From Ramlibacter pinisoli (lineage in GTDB: Bacteria > Pseudomonadota > Gammaproteobacteria > Burkholderiales > Burkholderiaceae_C): 64,000 nucleotides of DNA. Position 1 is the stretch's first letter. The number at the start of each line of letters is the position of its first letter. Shown piece by piece: positions 24,148 through 33,971 of the stretch. The notes below the pieces were generated by a model. That model had not been told where the DNA came from. It ran no database searches and saw only the letters and a list, made by a program, of their open reading frames with translations. The DNA is taken from NCBI RefSeq assembly GCF_009758015.1, contig NZ_WSEL01000009.1, positions 2,033,501-2,097,500 of the forward strand, read 5' to 3'. Made by a program: the position numbers and the translations under genes.

Positions 24148-26145
24148 ATGAAGTTTCGAACGATTCTGGCACTGATCGCCGTGGGGTTTGCCGCAACCGT
24201 GGCGCAGGCTCAGAACCGGGGCGACGACACCCTCCTCGAGATGGCCCAGGCGTTCCGCCAGGGCAACAAGGCACGGCTGAGCCAGCTGCTGCCGCTGGCG
24301 CGCGGCCACGTGCTGGAACCCTGGGCCGCCTACTGGGAACTGCGCGCCCGCCTCGACACCGCCAGCACCCAGGAAGTGCAGGATTTCCTCGGCCGCTACG
24401 CCGGGACCTACCAGGAAGACCGGCTGCGCAACGACTGGCTGCTGCTGCTGGGCCAGCGGCGCGACTGGACCACCTTCGCCGACGAGCACCCGCGCTTTCG
24501 CATGAACGATGACGGCCAGGTGCGCTGCTATGCCGCACTGGTGCGCCACCTGGTCGAGGGGCCGGCGGCGCCGCCGACCCTGGCCGACGAGGTGCGCCGG
24601 ATCTGGTTCGCCCAGCGCGGCGACGACGACGCCTGCACCCTGGCCGCCAGCCGCTTCCTCACCGAGACCAGCGGCCGCAACCGGATGAGCACCGCCGACG
24701 CCTGGCGCAAGGCCCGGCTGGCGATGGAGGCCAACCGGCCGAAGATGGTGGCCGCGGCGGTCGAGCTGGCCTCGGCCGAGGCCATGCCGCTGCTGGCCGA
24801 GCTGAACGCCAGCCCGGCCCGCTTCCTCACCAGCCGCGCGACCGCCAGCTCGCGGGTGCGGCGCGAGCTGATCGGCCTGGCGCTCATCCGGATGGCCACC
24901 ACCGACCCCGACAACGCGGCCGCGCTGCTCGAGTCCAAGTGGGGCCCGCAGCTCAAGCTCGAGGAACGCAACTGGATCTGGGGCGTGCTCGGCCGCCAGG
25001 CGGCGCAGAAGCTGGACGACGACGCGCTGGCGCTCTACGCCAAGGTCACCCGCGACAGCGACCTGACCGACGACATGCTGGCCTGGAAGGCGCGCGCCGC
25101 CCTGCGCGCGGGCCGCACGCCGCAGTGGCCCACGCTGACCGCCGCCATCGACGCCATGAGCGACGAGGCACGCCGCGACCCGGCCTGGCAGTACTGGAAG
25201 GCGCGCGCCCTGCTGGCCGGCGGCCACGAGGCCCAGCGGGCCGAGGCGCAGAAGCTGCTGGAGGCGCTGGCCTCGCCCACGCGCGGCTTCTACGAGATGC
25301 TGGCACTGGAGGAACTGGGGCAGCGGGTGACGCCGCCGGCGCGCCCGGCACCGCCCACGGCCGAGGAGAAGGAGGCCGCCCGCCAGGACCCCAGCCTGGC
25401 CCGCGGCCTGTACGCCATCGCGCTCGGCCTGCGCGGCGAGGGCGTGCGCGAATGGAACTACGGCACCAACCTGGCCCGGCCCGGCGGCATGGCCGACCGC
25501 GAGCTGCTGGCCGCCGCCCAGGTCGCCTGCGAGCGCGAAGTCTGGGACCGCTGCATCAACACCAGCGAGCGCACCAAGGGCGAGGTCGACATCGAGCAGC
25601 GCTTCCCGCTGCCCTTCCGTGAGCAGGTGGTGCGCCGCAGCCTCGACATCAACCTCGACCCGGCCTTCGTCTACGGCCTGATCCGCCAGGAGAGCCGCTT
25701 CGTGATGGACGCCCGCTCCAGTGTCGGTGCCTCGGGGCTGATGCAGGTCATGCCGGCCACGGCCCGGTGGACGGCGCGCAAGCTCGGGCTGAACGGCTTC
25801 CGGGTCGAACAGCTGGCCGACCGCGACACCAACATCGCGATCGGCACCGGCTACCTGAAGCTGGTGCTCGACGACTTCAGCAACTCGATGGCGCTGGCCG
25901 CCGCCGCCTACAACGCCGGCCCGGGCCGGCCGCGCAACTGGCGCAACGGCCCGGTGATGGAGGCCGCCGCCTGGGCCGAGAACGTGCCCTTCGGCGAGAC
26001 CCGCGACTACGTCAAGAAGGTGCTGGCCAACACCACCCTGTACGCCGCCGTGCTCACCGGCCAGCCGCAGTCGCTCAAGGCCCGGCTGGGAATGGTGGGC
26101 CCGCGCGACATGGCGCTGCCCGAACCCAACCGGGACCTGCCCTGA
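24148..26145 (+). CDS. Soluble lytic murein transglycosylase (Slt70 type)
   Basis: 665 aa with a signal peptide (residues 1-22, cleavage after VAQA). A long alpha-superhelical U/L region (about 30-480) precedes the SLT domain, where Glu515 in LIRQESRF is the catalytic residue, followed by SSVGASGLMQVMPATARW and AAAAYNAGPGRP. It cleaves peptidoglycan glycan strands to 1,6-anhydromuropeptides in the periplasm during recycling. The full Slt70 architecture and length are present. Its stop and the next gene's ATG share one base (TGATG), so the MgtC-like gene is coupled to it. Confidence 0.93.
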   Translation: MKFRTILALIAVGFAATVAQAQNRGDDTLLEMAQAFRQGNKARLSQLLPLARGHVLEPWAAYWELRARLDTASTQEVQDFLGRYAGTYQEDRLRNDWLLLLGQRRDWTTFADEHPRFRMNDDGQVRCYAALVRHLVEGPAAPPTLADEVRRIWFAQRGDDDACTLAASRFLTETSGRNRMSTADAWRKARLAMEANRPKMVAAAVELASAEAMPLLAELNASPARFLTSRATASSRVRRELIGLALIRMATTDPDNAAALLESKWGPQLKLEERNWIWGVLGRQAAQKLDDDALALYAKVTRDSDLTDDMLAWKARAALRAGRTPQWPTLTAAIDAMSDEARRDPAWQYWKARALLAGGHEAQRAEAQKLLEALASPTRGFYEMLALEELGQRVTPPARPAPPTAEEKEAARQDPSLARGLYAIALGLRGEGVREWNYGTNLARPGGMADRELLAAAQVACEREVWDRCINTSERTKGEVDIEQRFPLPFREQVVRRSLDINLDPAFVYGLIRQESRFVMDARSSVGASGLMQVMPATARWTARKLGLNGFRVEQLADRDTNIAIGTGYLKLVLDDFSNSMALAAAAYNAGPGRPRNWRNGPVMEAAAWAENVPFGETRDYVKKVLANTTLYAAVLTGQPQSLKARLGMVGPRDMALPEPNRDLP

Positions 26146-26666
26146 TGGACGTGGTGCTGGCCACGGTCGCCAGCGAGTTCTCCGACATCCGGGACCTGGA
26201 GTCCTTCGTCCGCGCCCTGGTGCGGTTGCTGCTCGCCGCCCTGCTGGGCGGCCTGCTCGGCCTGGAACGCGAGCTGACCGGCAAGCCGGCCGGCCTGCGC
26301 ACCCACATGCTGGTGGCGCTGGGCTCGGCCATGTTCATGCTGGCGGCGCGTCGTGCCGGGCTCGACGAGGAAGGCGTGTCGCGCGTCATCCAGGGACTGC
26401 TGGCCGGCGTCGGCTTCCTGTGCGCCGGCTCCATCCTGAAGGCCGACGACCAGGAGCATGTCTACGGGCTCACCACGGCCGCCGGCCTGTGGATGACGGC
26501 CGCCATCGGCCTGGCCGCCGGCCTGGGCCTGGACGCACTGGCGGTGCTGAGCACGCTGCTGACACTGGGCATCCTGCTCCTGGAGATCCCGCTGCGCAAC
26601 GTCATCCAGAACCAGCGCCGCCGGCGCCGGGCGGCGGTCGACGACGGCGGCCCCGGCGCGAGCTGA
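26145..26666 (+). CDS. MgtC/SapB-family membrane protein
   Basis: 173 aa; the ATG at 26145 overlaps the transglycosylase stop. Four to five TM segments. Family signatures GGLLGLERELTGKPAGLRTHMLVALGSA and GVGFLCAGSILK...GLTTAAGLWMTAAIGLAAG. It is the short form without the C-terminal ACT-like domain. MgtC proteins modulate ATP synthase or Mg2+/phosphate homeostasis in some bacteria; the role here is unknown. Confidence 0.9.
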   Translation: MDVVLATVASEFSDIRDLESFVRALVRLLLAALLGGLLGLERELTGKPAGLRTHMLVALGSAMFMLAARRAGLDEEGVSRVIQGLLAGVGFLCAGSILKADDQEHVYGLTTAAGLWMTAAIGLAAGLGLDALAVLSTLLTLGILLLEIPLRNVIQNQRRRRRAAVDDGGPGAS

Positions 26667-26746
26667 CGCATCAATCGCGGCGCGATTTCGCATCAATGGC
26701 GGCCGGCGCGGCCGCTAGCATCCGCCCATCCCGCGCGGAGGCCCGC

Positions 26747-27430
26747 ATGCTCAAGCTCTACATCGGCAACAAGAACTACTCGTCCTGGTCGATGCGGCCC
26801 TGGGTGCTGCTGCGCCAGGCCGGCATCCCGTTCGAGGAAATCCGGGTCCGCTTCGACTCGTTCGATCCCGGCTCGCAGTTCAAGGCCACCCTGGCCGGCA
26901 TCAACCCGGTGGGCAAGGTGCCGGTGCTGGTGGACGGCGAGCTGGCGGTCTGGGACTCGCTGGCCATCGCCGAGACCGTCGCCGAGGCCTGGCCCGACCG
27001 GCAACTGTGGCCGCAGGACCGCCAGGCGCGCGCCCGCGCCCGCAGCATCTGCGCCGAGATGCACGCCGGCTTCAGCGCCCTGCGGACCCACTGCCCGATG
27101 AACATCGAGGCCCGGCTGCCCGAGGTCGGGGCCCTGGTCTGGCGCGACCGGCCGGCGGTGCGCGCCGACGTCGAGCGGCTGGTGACGATGTGGACCGGCC
27201 TGCTGCGCCAGCACGGCGGCCCGATGCTGTTCGGCGAGTTTGGCATCGCCGACGCCTACTTCGCGCCGGTGTGCATGCGGCTGCGCACCTATGCGCTGCC
27301 GGTGCCCGCCGCGGTGACCGACTACATCGAGCGTGTCTGCTCGCTGCCCGGTGTGGCGGACTGGATCGAGGGCGCGCTGGCCGAACAGGATTTCCTCGAC
27401 TTCGAAGAGCCCTACCGCACCCGGCGCTAG
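26747..27430 (+). CDS. Glutathione S-transferase family protein
   Basis: 227 aa from an ATG at 26747. Thioredoxin-like N-terminal domain ([28 protein letters not shown]) with the Ser-rich active loop of the zeta/beta-like GSTs, [12 protein letters not shown] and the helical C-terminal domain. The SSWSMRP signature is a conserved proteobacterial subfamily. Probably a cytoplasmic glutathione-dependent enzyme of unknown substrate. In the 80-bp gap upstream GCATCAAT occurs twice about 22 bp apart, meaning unknown. Confidence 0.9.
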   Translation: MLKLYIGNKNYSSWSMRPWVLLRQAGIPFEEIRVRFDSFDPGSQFKATLAGINPVGKVPVLVDGELAVWDSLAIAETVAEAWPDRQLWPQDRQARARARSICAEMHAGFSALRTHCPMNIEARLPEVGALVWRDRPAVRADVERLVTMWTGLLRQHGGPMLFGEFGIADAYFAPVCMRLRTYALPVPAAVTDYIERVCSLPGVADWIEGALAEQDFLDFEEPYRTRR

Positions 27431-27468
27431 CCCGGCACGCCGCGGGGGGCGGCCCTTACACTGCCGCC

Positions 27469-28722
27469 ATGCAGACGTACATGGTGGGCGGGGCCGTTCG
27501 CGACGCGCTGCTGGGCCGGCCCGTGAACGACCACGACTGGGTGGTGGTGGGCGCCACGCCGCAGGCCATGATCGAGGCCGGCTACCTGCCGGTCGGGCGC
27601 GACTTCCCGGTCTTCCTGCACCCCGACACGCGCGAGGAGTACGCGCTGGCGCGCACCGAGCGCAAGACCGGTCGCGGCTACCACGGCTTCGCCTTCCACG
27701 CCGACCCCGGCGTCACGCTGGAGGAGGACCTGGCGCGGCGCGACCTCACCATCAACGCGATCGCGCAGGACCAGGCCGGCCGCCTCATCGACCCCTTCGA
27801 CGGCCGGCGCGACCTGGCCGGCCGCACGCTGCGCCACGTCACCGACGCCTTCCGCGAGGACCCGGTGCGCATCCTGCGGCTGGCGCGCTTTGCCGCCCGC
27901 TTCGGCGACTTCTCGATCGCGCCCGAGACGCTGGCGCTGATGCGCGCCATGGTCGCCGAGGGAGAGGTTGACCACCTGGTCCCTGAGCGCGTCTGGCAGG
28001 AGCTGGCGCGCGGCCTGATGGAGGACCGGCCCTCGCGCATGCTCACGGTGCTGCGCGACTGCGGTGCGCTGGCACGCCTGCTGCCCGAGGTCGACCGGCT
28101 GTGGGGCGTGCCGCAACGCGCCGAGTACCACCCCGAAGTCGACACCGGCGAACACCTGCTGCTGGTGCTGGACATGAGCGCGCGCCTGCGGGCGCCGCTG
28201 CCGGTGCGCTTCGCCTGCCTCACGCACGACCTGGGCAAGGGCACCACGCCCGCGGAGGTGCTGCCGCGCCACATCGGCCACGAGCAGCGCAGCGCGCGCC
28301 TCCTCAAGCAGGTGACGAACCGGCTGCGGGTGCCGACCGAATGCCAGGAGCTGGCCGACGTGGTGGCGCGCGAGCACGGCAACATCCACCGCAGCGGCGA
28401 GTTCGGCGCGGCGGCGGTGGTGCGCCTGCTCGAACGCTGCGACGCCTTCCGCAAGCCGCAGCGCTTCGCCGACGCCCTGCTCGCCTGCGAGTGCGATGCC
28501 CGCGGCCGCCTCGGCCTGGAGGAGCAGCCGTACCCGCAGCGCGCCCGCCTGCTCGGCGCGCTGGAGGCGGCGCGCCAGGTGCCCACCGCGACGGTCGCGG
28601 CGCAGGCGGCCGAGCGCGGCCTGAGCGGCCCCCAGGTGGGGGAGTGGATCCAGGCCGCCCGGGTGGCGGCGGTGCAGGAGCGGCTGGCCGCCGGTCAGTC
28701 GACCAGCGCCAGCGCGGCGTAG
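27469..28722 (+). CDS. cca: Multifunctional CCA tRNA nucleotidyltransferase
   Basis: 417 aa. Adds and repairs the 3' CCA of tRNAs. Nucleotidyltransferase head: [23 protein letters not shown] carries the catalytic DxD (DHD), and [10 protein letters not shown] and the [16 protein letters not shown] neck follow. The HD domain (CLTHDLGKG, then HIGHEQRS) gives the 2'-phosphatase/phosphodiesterase activity of the long proteobacterial form. The last 28 bp overlap the convergent ROK kinase gene. Confidence 0.95.
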   Translation: MQTYMVGGAVRDALLGRPVNDHDWVVVGATPQAMIEAGYLPVGRDFPVFLHPDTREEYALARTERKTGRGYHGFAFHADPGVTLEEDLARRDLTINAIAQDQAGRLIDPFDGRRDLAGRTLRHVTDAFREDPVRILRLARFAARFGDFSIAPETLALMRAMVAEGEVDHLVPERVWQELARGLMEDRPSRMLTVLRDCGALARLLPEVDRLWGVPQRAEYHPEVDTGEHLLLVLDMSARLRAPLPVRFACLTHDLGKGTTPAEVLPRHIGHEQRSARLLKQVTNRLRVPTECQELADVVAREHGNIHRSGEFGAAAVVRLLERCDAFRKPQRFADALLACECDARGRLGLEEQPYPQRARLLGALEAARQVPTATVAAQAAERGLSGPQVGEWIQAARVAAVQERLAAGQSTSASAA

Positions 28723-29618
28723 TCGCCCACCCGCTCCTGCAGGCCGGCGGGCACCAGCTCGCAGCCGTCGGTGAGCGCCGGCAGGCGGCCCGCCAGCTGC
28801 GCACGCAGGCGCGGCAGCAGGTAGTCGCGGTTGTTGCAGAACACGCTGCCGCCCAGGCTGATGCGCTGCAGGTCCAGCGTCACCACCAGGTTGTAGAGCG
28901 CGCGACCGAGCACCCGGCACAGCTCGTCGACCTGGGCCGCGCAGGCGGCATCCCCGGCCTGGGCCCGCTGCAGCAGCGTCGCGGCATCGGCGCCGAAGCG
29001 GCGCGCCACCGCGTTGCCCGCCACCAGCGCCTCGACGTCGCCGATGTTGCCGCAGCCGCACAGGGCGTCGTCGTTGTCGCTCACGAACGAGTGGCCGGCG
29101 TGGCCGGCGTTGCCATTCTTGCCGCGCAGCACGCGGCCGTCGACGCACAGGCCGGTGCCGATGCCGGTGCTCCAGGTGACATAGGCGCAGTCGGCGACGC
29201 CCTGCAGGGCGCCCCAGCGCCGCTCGGCCTCCAGTGCGCCGATGCAGTCGTTCTCGATGCGCAGGCGGTCGAAGCGCTGCGCCAGCGGCGCCTCCAGCAC
29301 CGCGGTGCGCCAGTCGTTCGGCAGGCCGCGTTCGGGTCCGGCGATGCCGCCGCAGATGTTCGGCGTCGCCAGCTCGATGCGGCCGGCCACCAGCACGAAG
29401 GGGCCGCACGACGCCACGCCGGCGCTGCGCACCGTCTCCGGCGCGATGCCCACCTCGGCGCAGGCGGCGTCGACCATGCGCAGCACCTGCCGCGCGACGG
29501 CATCGTTGCTGCCGGTCTTGGCGGTCGGTTCGCTGCGGCGCGCCAGCAGCTCGTGGCTGCTGCCGTCGTTCAGGCTGACGGCCACCTTGGTGCCGCCGAT
29601 GTCGATGCAGGCTCTCAT
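28695..29618 (-). CDS. ROK-family sugar kinase
   Basis: 307 aa; the start at 29618 is fixed by a 4-bp ATGA overlap with the upstream DUF2905 gene. N-terminal ATP site [13 protein letters not shown]; catalytic Asp in [21 protein letters not shown]. The ROK zinc motif CxCGxxGCxE is partly lost: [10 protein letters not shown] has Asp194 in place of the third Cys, while His173 and His176 remain, so zinc binding may be altered. Likely phosphorylates a hexose such as fructose or glucose. It overlaps the end of cca by 28 bp. Confidence 0.88.
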   Translation of the reverse strand: MRACIDIGGTKVAVSLNDGSSHELLARRSEPTAKTGSNDAVARQVLRMVDAACAEVGIAPETVRSAGVASCGPFVLVAGRIELATPNICGGIAGPERGLPNDWRTAVLEAPLAQRFDRLRIENDCIGALEAERRWGALQGVADCAYVTWSTGIGTGLCVDGRVLRGKNGNAGHAGHSFVSDNDDALCGCGNIGDVEALVAGNAVARRFGADAATLLQRAQAGDAACAAQVDELCRVLGRALYNLVVTLDLQRISLGGSVFCNNRDYLLPRLRAQLAGRLPALTDGCELVPAGLQERVGDYAALALVD

Positions 29619-29809
29619 AGGTACTTGGCGATCAGGCTGCACAGCAGGCTCAGCAGGATGGTGCTGGTGAGGGGCACCTGCCAGTCGCGGCCGAACAGGC
29701 GGAAGCGCAGGTCGCCCGGCAAGCGGCCGAAGCCAAGTTTCTGCAGGGCGGGCGTGAGCCAGCTGATCAGCATCAGGGCCAGGAAGACGACGACGAACCA
29801 GCGGATCAT
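29615..29809 (-). CDS. DUF2905 small membrane protein
   Basis: 64 aa with two hydrophobic segments (residues 1-20 and 45-63) around a conserved GFGRLPGDLRF loop, the hallmark of DUF2905. Inner-membrane protein of unknown function. Its stop overlaps the kinase ATG. The methyltransferase gene lies 43 bp upstream on the same strand. Confidence 0.88.
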   Translation of the reverse strand: MIRWFVVVFLALMLISWLTPALQKLGFGRLPGDLRFRLFGRDWQVPLTSTILLSLLCSLIAKYL

Positions 29810-29852
29810 CTGGGCAGTGTAGGCCGTGCGCCGCGGACCGTGGGACCGTGCG

Positions 29853-30950
29853 TCAGAGCCGGCCGGTGCGATCGCCGGCGGCGAACCCGATCGCATCCCA
29901 CCAGTCGCCGCGCGCCAGGCCGATGACCTTGAACAGCTCGCCCATCTCGTGCTCGTTGACCAGCTTCTGGATGGCCGCCTTGTCGCGCAGGCTGGCGTCG
30001 GCGGCCAGTTCCAGCAGGCCGCAGTTGAACAGGAAGCGGGCCTGCGTCGTGTAGCCCAGCACTTCCAGCCCGGCCGCCTGCGCCACCACCGCGATGCCGG
30101 TGAAGTCGACGTGGGCGGTGATGTCCTTGAGGCCGACGTCCTGCAGCGGGTCGGGGTCGGCCCGGTGGCCGCGATGGCACATCAGCGTGCCCATGTGGCG
30201 CTGCACGTGCCAGTACTCCGCCTCCGGGAAGCCGTAGTCGAGGAAGAACGCCGCGCCCGCCTCCAGCCGGTCGGCCAGCGTGCGCACGAAGGCCTGCGCC
30301 TGCGGGTGGATCTCGGTCAGGTAGTCGTGCTCGCCGTCGATCGCGACCGGCGGCCGCAGGTCGGTCGGGCGGTCCTCGAACACCAGCCGGCCGTCCTGCA
30401 GCACGACCCCGCGCTCGTGCCAGCGGCCCTGCCGGCGGTGCAGCAGCTGCACCGGCATGGCGTCGAGCACCTCGTTGCCGACCACCACGCCGGAAAAGCG
30501 CTCCGGCAGCGCGTCCACCCAGGCGACCCGCTCGCCGAAGCCGGCCAGCCGCTCCTGCTGGCGCTGCCGCAGGCTGCCCGACAGGTCGACGATGGTGTAG
30601 CGCTCGATGCGATCGCCCAGGGTCTCCAGCAGCTGCTGCGCCAGCGCCCCGGAGCCGGCGCCGAACTCCCAGACCTGGCGTGTCGCGGTCGCGTCCAGCG
30701 CCTGCACCACCTGCCGCGCCAGCGCCTGCCCGAACAGCGGCGTCAGCTCGGGTGCGGTGACGAAGTCGCTGCCCGATGCCGGCAGCGCGCCGAACTTGCG
30801 CGAGGCGTTGGCGTAGTAGCCCAGCCCCGGCGCGTAGAGCGCCAGCGCCATGAAGCGGTCGAACGGCAACCAGCCGCCGTCGCGGGCGGCCGCCCGGCCG
30901 ATCAGCGCCGCGAGGGCGCTCGTTACACTGCCTGCATCCATCCCGCCCAT
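29853..30950 (-). CDS. SAM-dependent methyltransferase, MidA/NDUFAF7 family
   Basis: 365 aa from an ATG at 30950, or 362 from 30941 (MDAGSV). Family COG1565: LPFDRFMALALYAPGLGYYA at the N-terminus, SDFVTAPELTPLFG, and the SAM-binding EFGAGSGALAQQLL. The mitochondrial homologue methylates an Arg of complex I; the bacterial substrate is not settled. The start codon is 5 bp from the start of the divergent reductase gene, leaving no room for a separate promoter between them. Confidence 0.9.
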   Translation of the reverse strand: MGGMDAGSVTSALAALIGRAAARDGGWLPFDRFMALALYAPGLGYYANASRKFGALPASGSDFVTAPELTPLFGQALARQVVQALDATATRQVWEFGAGSGALAQQLLETLGDRIERYTIVDLSGSLRQRQQERLAGFGERVAWVDALPERFSGVVVGNEVLDAMPVQLLHRRQGRWHERGVVLQDGRLVFEDRPTDLRPPVAIDGEHDYLTEIHPQAQAFVRTLADRLEAGAAFFLDYGFPEAEYWHVQRHMGTLMCHRGHRADPDPLQDVGLKDITAHVDFTGIAVVAQAAGLEVLGYTTQARFLFNCGLLELAADASLRDKAAIQKLVNEHEMGELFKVIGLARGDWWDAIGFAAGDRTGRL

Positions 30951-30955
30951 TGTCC

Positions 30956-31732
30956 GTGAGCACGCCCCCTCCCCTTCGCACCGTGCTGGTGACCGGCGCC
31001 GCGCGCCGGCTCGGACGCGAGATGGCGCTCGGCCTCGCGGCCGCCGGCTGGCAGGTCGCGGTGCACTACCGCAGCTCGGCCGAGGCCGCCCGCCAGACGG
31101 TGGCCGACTGCACGGCGCTGGCCCCGGCCGGCCACCGCTTCGCGGCCGTGGCCGCCGACCTGTCCGACGAGGCGGCCGCGCGCGGCCTGCTGGCGCGCGT
31201 GGTGGCGGAGCTGGGCCCGGTCGAGGCGGTCATCAACAGCGCCTCGCTGTTCGAGCACGACACCGTGCAGAGCTTTTCCTATGCGCGCCTGCAGGACCAC
31301 CTGCTGGCCAATGCCGCCGCGCCCATCGTGCTGGCGCAGGCCCTGCACCAGCACCTGGAGGCGCGCGGCGGCGAGGGCGCGGTGGTCAACCTGCTCGACC
31401 AGAAGCTGTGGAACCCCAACCCCGACTTCCTCAGCTACACGCTGTCGAAGGCGGCGCTGGAGGCGGCCACCACGCTGCTGGCGCAGTCGCTGGCGCCGCG
31501 CCTGCGCGTGGTCGGCGTCGCGCCGGGTCTGACGATCACCAGCCACCTGCTGTCGCAGGAGAAATTCGAGCAGCTGCACCGGCTGTCGCCGCTGGGTCGT
31601 TCGTCGACGCCGCAGGACGTGGTGGCGGCGGTGCGCTTCGCGCTGGAGAACCGCTCGATCACCGGCACCACCCTGCTGGTCGATGGCGGCCAGCACCTGA
31701 TGCGCTTCGAGCGCGACTTCTCGCTGATGTGA
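30956..31732 (+). CDS. SDR reductase, FolM/pteridine-reductase-like
   Basis: 258 aa from the GTG at 30956 (a TTG at 30950 is also possible). The NADPH loop TGAARRLGRE with Arg is typical of FolM and pteridine reductase 1 rather than of ordinary FabG-like SDRs. The active-site Tyr/Lys lie in SYTLSKAALE, preceded by LLDQKLWNPNPDF. It likely reduces dihydromonapterin or dihydrofolate in the cytoplasm. folB starts 16 bp downstream, supporting a pterin role. In FolM-containing bacteria this enzyme can back up dihydrofolate reductase. Confidence 0.82.
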   Translation: MSTPPPLRTVLVTGAARRLGREMALGLAAAGWQVAVHYRSSAEAARQTVADCTALAPAGHRFAAVAADLSDEAAARGLLARVVAELGPVEAVINSASLFEHDTVQSFSYARLQDHLLANAAAPIVLAQALHQHLEARGGEGAVVNLLDQKLWNPNPDFLSYTLSKAALEAATTLLAQSLAPRLRVVGVAPGLTITSHLLSQEKFEQLHRLSPLGRSSTPQDVVAAVRFALENRSITGTTLLVDGGQHLMRFERDFSLM

Positions 31733-31748
31733 GACCAGGACCAACGAC

Positions 31749-32117
31749 ATGGCCAAGGCCGGCAACCAGATCCTCACCCTGACCGGGCTGCGCTTCGACG
31801 CCAACCTGGGCATCCTCGACCACGAGAAGACGGCCCCGCAGCCGATCGCGGTGGATGCCGAGCTCAACCTCGGCACCCAACCACTGCTGCCGCGCGATGA
31901 CGACATCCTGCACGTGCTCGACTACCGCAAGGTGCGCAAGATCATCATCGAGGAGTGCACGGCCGAGCACGTCAACCTGCTCGAGAGCCTGATCGGCAAG
32001 CTGGCGCACCGCCTGATGCAGCTGCCCGGCGTGCTGGGCGTGCGGGTGCGCATCGCCAAGCTGGAAATCTTCGACGACTGCGAAGTCGCCATCCGGGTCG
32101 AAACCGGGCAGTGGTGA
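31749..32117 (+). CDS. folB: Dihydroneopterin aldolase
   Basis: 122 aa, the normal length. Cleaves dihydroneopterin to 6-hydroxymethyl-dihydropterin in folate synthesis. Signatures: LTGLRFDANLGILDHEKTAPQP, DYRKVRKIIIEE and the Glu/Lys active-site region NLLESLIGKLAHRL. It is in tandem with the FolM-like reductase, forming a two-gene pterin operon. The 122-bp gap to the next gene holds no recognised element. Confidence 0.92.
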   Translation: MAKAGNQILTLTGLRFDANLGILDHEKTAPQPIAVDAELNLGTQPLLPRDDDILHVLDYRKVRKIIIEECTAEHVNLLESLIGKLAHRLMQLPGVLGVRVRIAKLEIFDDCEVAIRVETGQW

Positions 32118-32239
32118 GCCACGGCGGCTGCCGTCTGCCCCGGCGCTGAGGCCGCGCCGCCAGCCCATCACTTCCGTCGGTTACAGCTCGCCACCGTCCG
32201 GCCGGGCACGATCCGCCCCACGGTTCAACGGTTGGAGCG

Positions 32240-33967
32240 ATGCCGCCGCCTTTTTTCACCGACAGCGGGGTCGACCGCAGCCCCGGCCTGCCGGGCCTGC
32301 CGCCCGGCGCCCTGCCCGACCCGGTGTCGGGCACGGGTCGTGGCTGGACGTCATCGGCGCTGCGATCCTTCCTGCGCGACTGGAGCGTGCCGCTGGCCGC
32401 CTGCCTGTGGCTGGCCGGGGTCATGGTGTTGCGCTGGCCGGTGTTCCGTGAGCCGGGCTTCAGCTCCGACTCGCCGATCGACGCCGCCTTCTTCGCCTAC
32501 GCCGGCGAGCTGGTGCGCCAGGGCGGCACGCCCTACCTGAGCTTCTGGGACCACAAGGCGCCGCTGATCTTCCTGGTCAACGCCGCCGGCCTCGCGCTGA
32601 GCGGCGGCCAGCCCTGGGGCCTGTGGCTGCTCAACCTCGCCCTGTTCTCGGCCGCCAATGTCCTGGGCTATGCGGCGATGAAGCGCGCCTTCGGCGCCAC
32701 CGCGGCACTGTTCGGCACCGTCTGCTTCGCGCTGCCGGTCGCAGCCATGCTGCCGCTGGGGATGACCGAGGGCTACGTCATCCCGCTGCAATGGGCAGCC
32801 GTGCTGCTGCTGGTGCGCTGGGACGCGGCGCGCCCGACCCGCTTCCTGCCGGCCCTGGCGCTGGGCGTGCTGGGCGCGCTGGCCTTCTACCTGCGCGCCA
32901 ACCTCGCCGGCGCGGCGGTCGCCGTCGGCCTGACCCTGCTGCTGGTGATGCGCGGCGAGCGGCCCGCCCGCGACCGTGCCGTGCTCGTGGCGGCCGGGCT
33001 GGCCGGGCTGGCGCTGGTGACGGCGGCGCTCGTGGGCTACCTGGCCAGCCGGGGCGCGCTGGCGGCGTTCTGGGACCAGGCGTTCCACTACAACGTCCTG
33101 TACGCCCGCTCCGAGCTGCGCACCAAGGCCGGCGCGCTGCACTTCGGCACCACGGTCGCGACCCAGTACGGCTCGGCGGCCATCCTGTTCACGGCCTGGG
33201 TGCTGGGCGTGCTGCGACTGCGGTCCGCCGGCCGCCGCAGCGCGAACCCAGCCCTGCTGCTGGCCGTGCTGTGGTTGCCGATCGAGTTGCTGCTGGCCTC
33301 GACCTCGGGCCGCCACTACGGCCACTACTACGCCACCACCTTCGCGCCCGCCGGGCTGCTGGCCGCGGCCTTCGTGGTCGAACTCGCGGCACTGGTGCCG
33401 GCCGCCCCGGCCCGGCGCCTGCTGGTGGGCCTGCTCGCGGCCGGCGCGGCCCTGTCGGCGGTTGCGGGCACCGCGATGCGGCTGGCCATCGACGTCAACG
33501 AGAAGGCGCGCCGCCAGCAGGTGGCCATCACCGCCGACTACGTGCGCAGCCACACGGCCGCGGCAGACCGGCTGTTCGTCTGGGGCCATGCCGCCGACGT
33601 CCACTTCCTGTCCGGGCGGCCGCCGGCCAGCCGCTTCCTCTACCCGCTGGGCCTGCTGACACCGCGCTACGCCGACGCCGCCCTGGTCGACGGCCTCGTG
33701 GACGAACTGCGCCGCGCCGCCCCGCCGCTGATCGTCGACGCCACGCCCAACGCCATCGAGGGCGAGAACCTGGTGCCCCCGCTGGCGCAGTTCGATCCGG
33801 CCTGGTACTACCCCAAGAACGCCCGACCCGGCCGCCGCTACTGGTCCATGACGCCCGAGCTGCGCGCGTTCTACGACTACGTGCACGGCCACTATGTGCC
33901 GGTGGCGACCGTGGGGCCGCAGCAGTGGGTGGTCTACCAGCGGCTGCCGGAGCCCGCGCCGCGCTAG
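32240..33967 (+). CDS. Multi-pass membrane glycosyltransferase (GT39/ArnT-like)
   Basis: 575 aa from an ATG at 32240. A 45-residue Pro/Gly-rich cytoplasmic N-terminus precedes about 11 TM segments between residues 50 and 425. The first periplasmic loop (SDSPIDAAFFAYAGELVRQG, then SFWDHKAP) carries the acidic residues expected at a GT-C active site that uses polyprenyl-phosphate sugar. The last 150 residues are soluble and periplasmic. It may modify lipid A, a glycan or a protein; acceptor unknown. Convergent with an MFS gene, 4 bp between stops. Confidence 0.78.
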   Translation: MPPPFFTDSGVDRSPGLPGLPPGALPDPVSGTGRGWTSSALRSFLRDWSVPLAACLWLAGVMVLRWPVFREPGFSSDSPIDAAFFAYAGELVRQGGTPYLSFWDHKAPLIFLVNAAGLALSGGQPWGLWLLNLALFSAANVLGYAAMKRAFGATAALFGTVCFALPVAAMLPLGMTEGYVIPLQWAAVLLLVRWDAARPTRFLPALALGVLGALAFYLRANLAGAAVAVGLTLLLVMRGERPARDRAVLVAAGLAGLALVTAALVGYLASRGALAAFWDQAFHYNVLYARSELRTKAGALHFGTTVATQYGSAAILFTAWVLGVLRLRSAGRRSANPALLLAVLWLPIELLLASTSGRHYGHYYATTFAPAGLLAAAFVVELAALVPAAPARRLLVGLLAAGAALSAVAGTAMRLAIDVNEKARRQQVAITADYVRSHTAAADRLFVWGHAADVHFLSGRPPASRFLYPLGLLTPRYADAALVDGLVDELRRAAPPLIVDATPNAIEGENLVPPLAQFDPAWYYPKNARPGRRYWSMTPELRAFYDYVHGHYVPVATVGPQQWVVYQRLPEPAPR

Positions 33968-33971
33968 CCGC

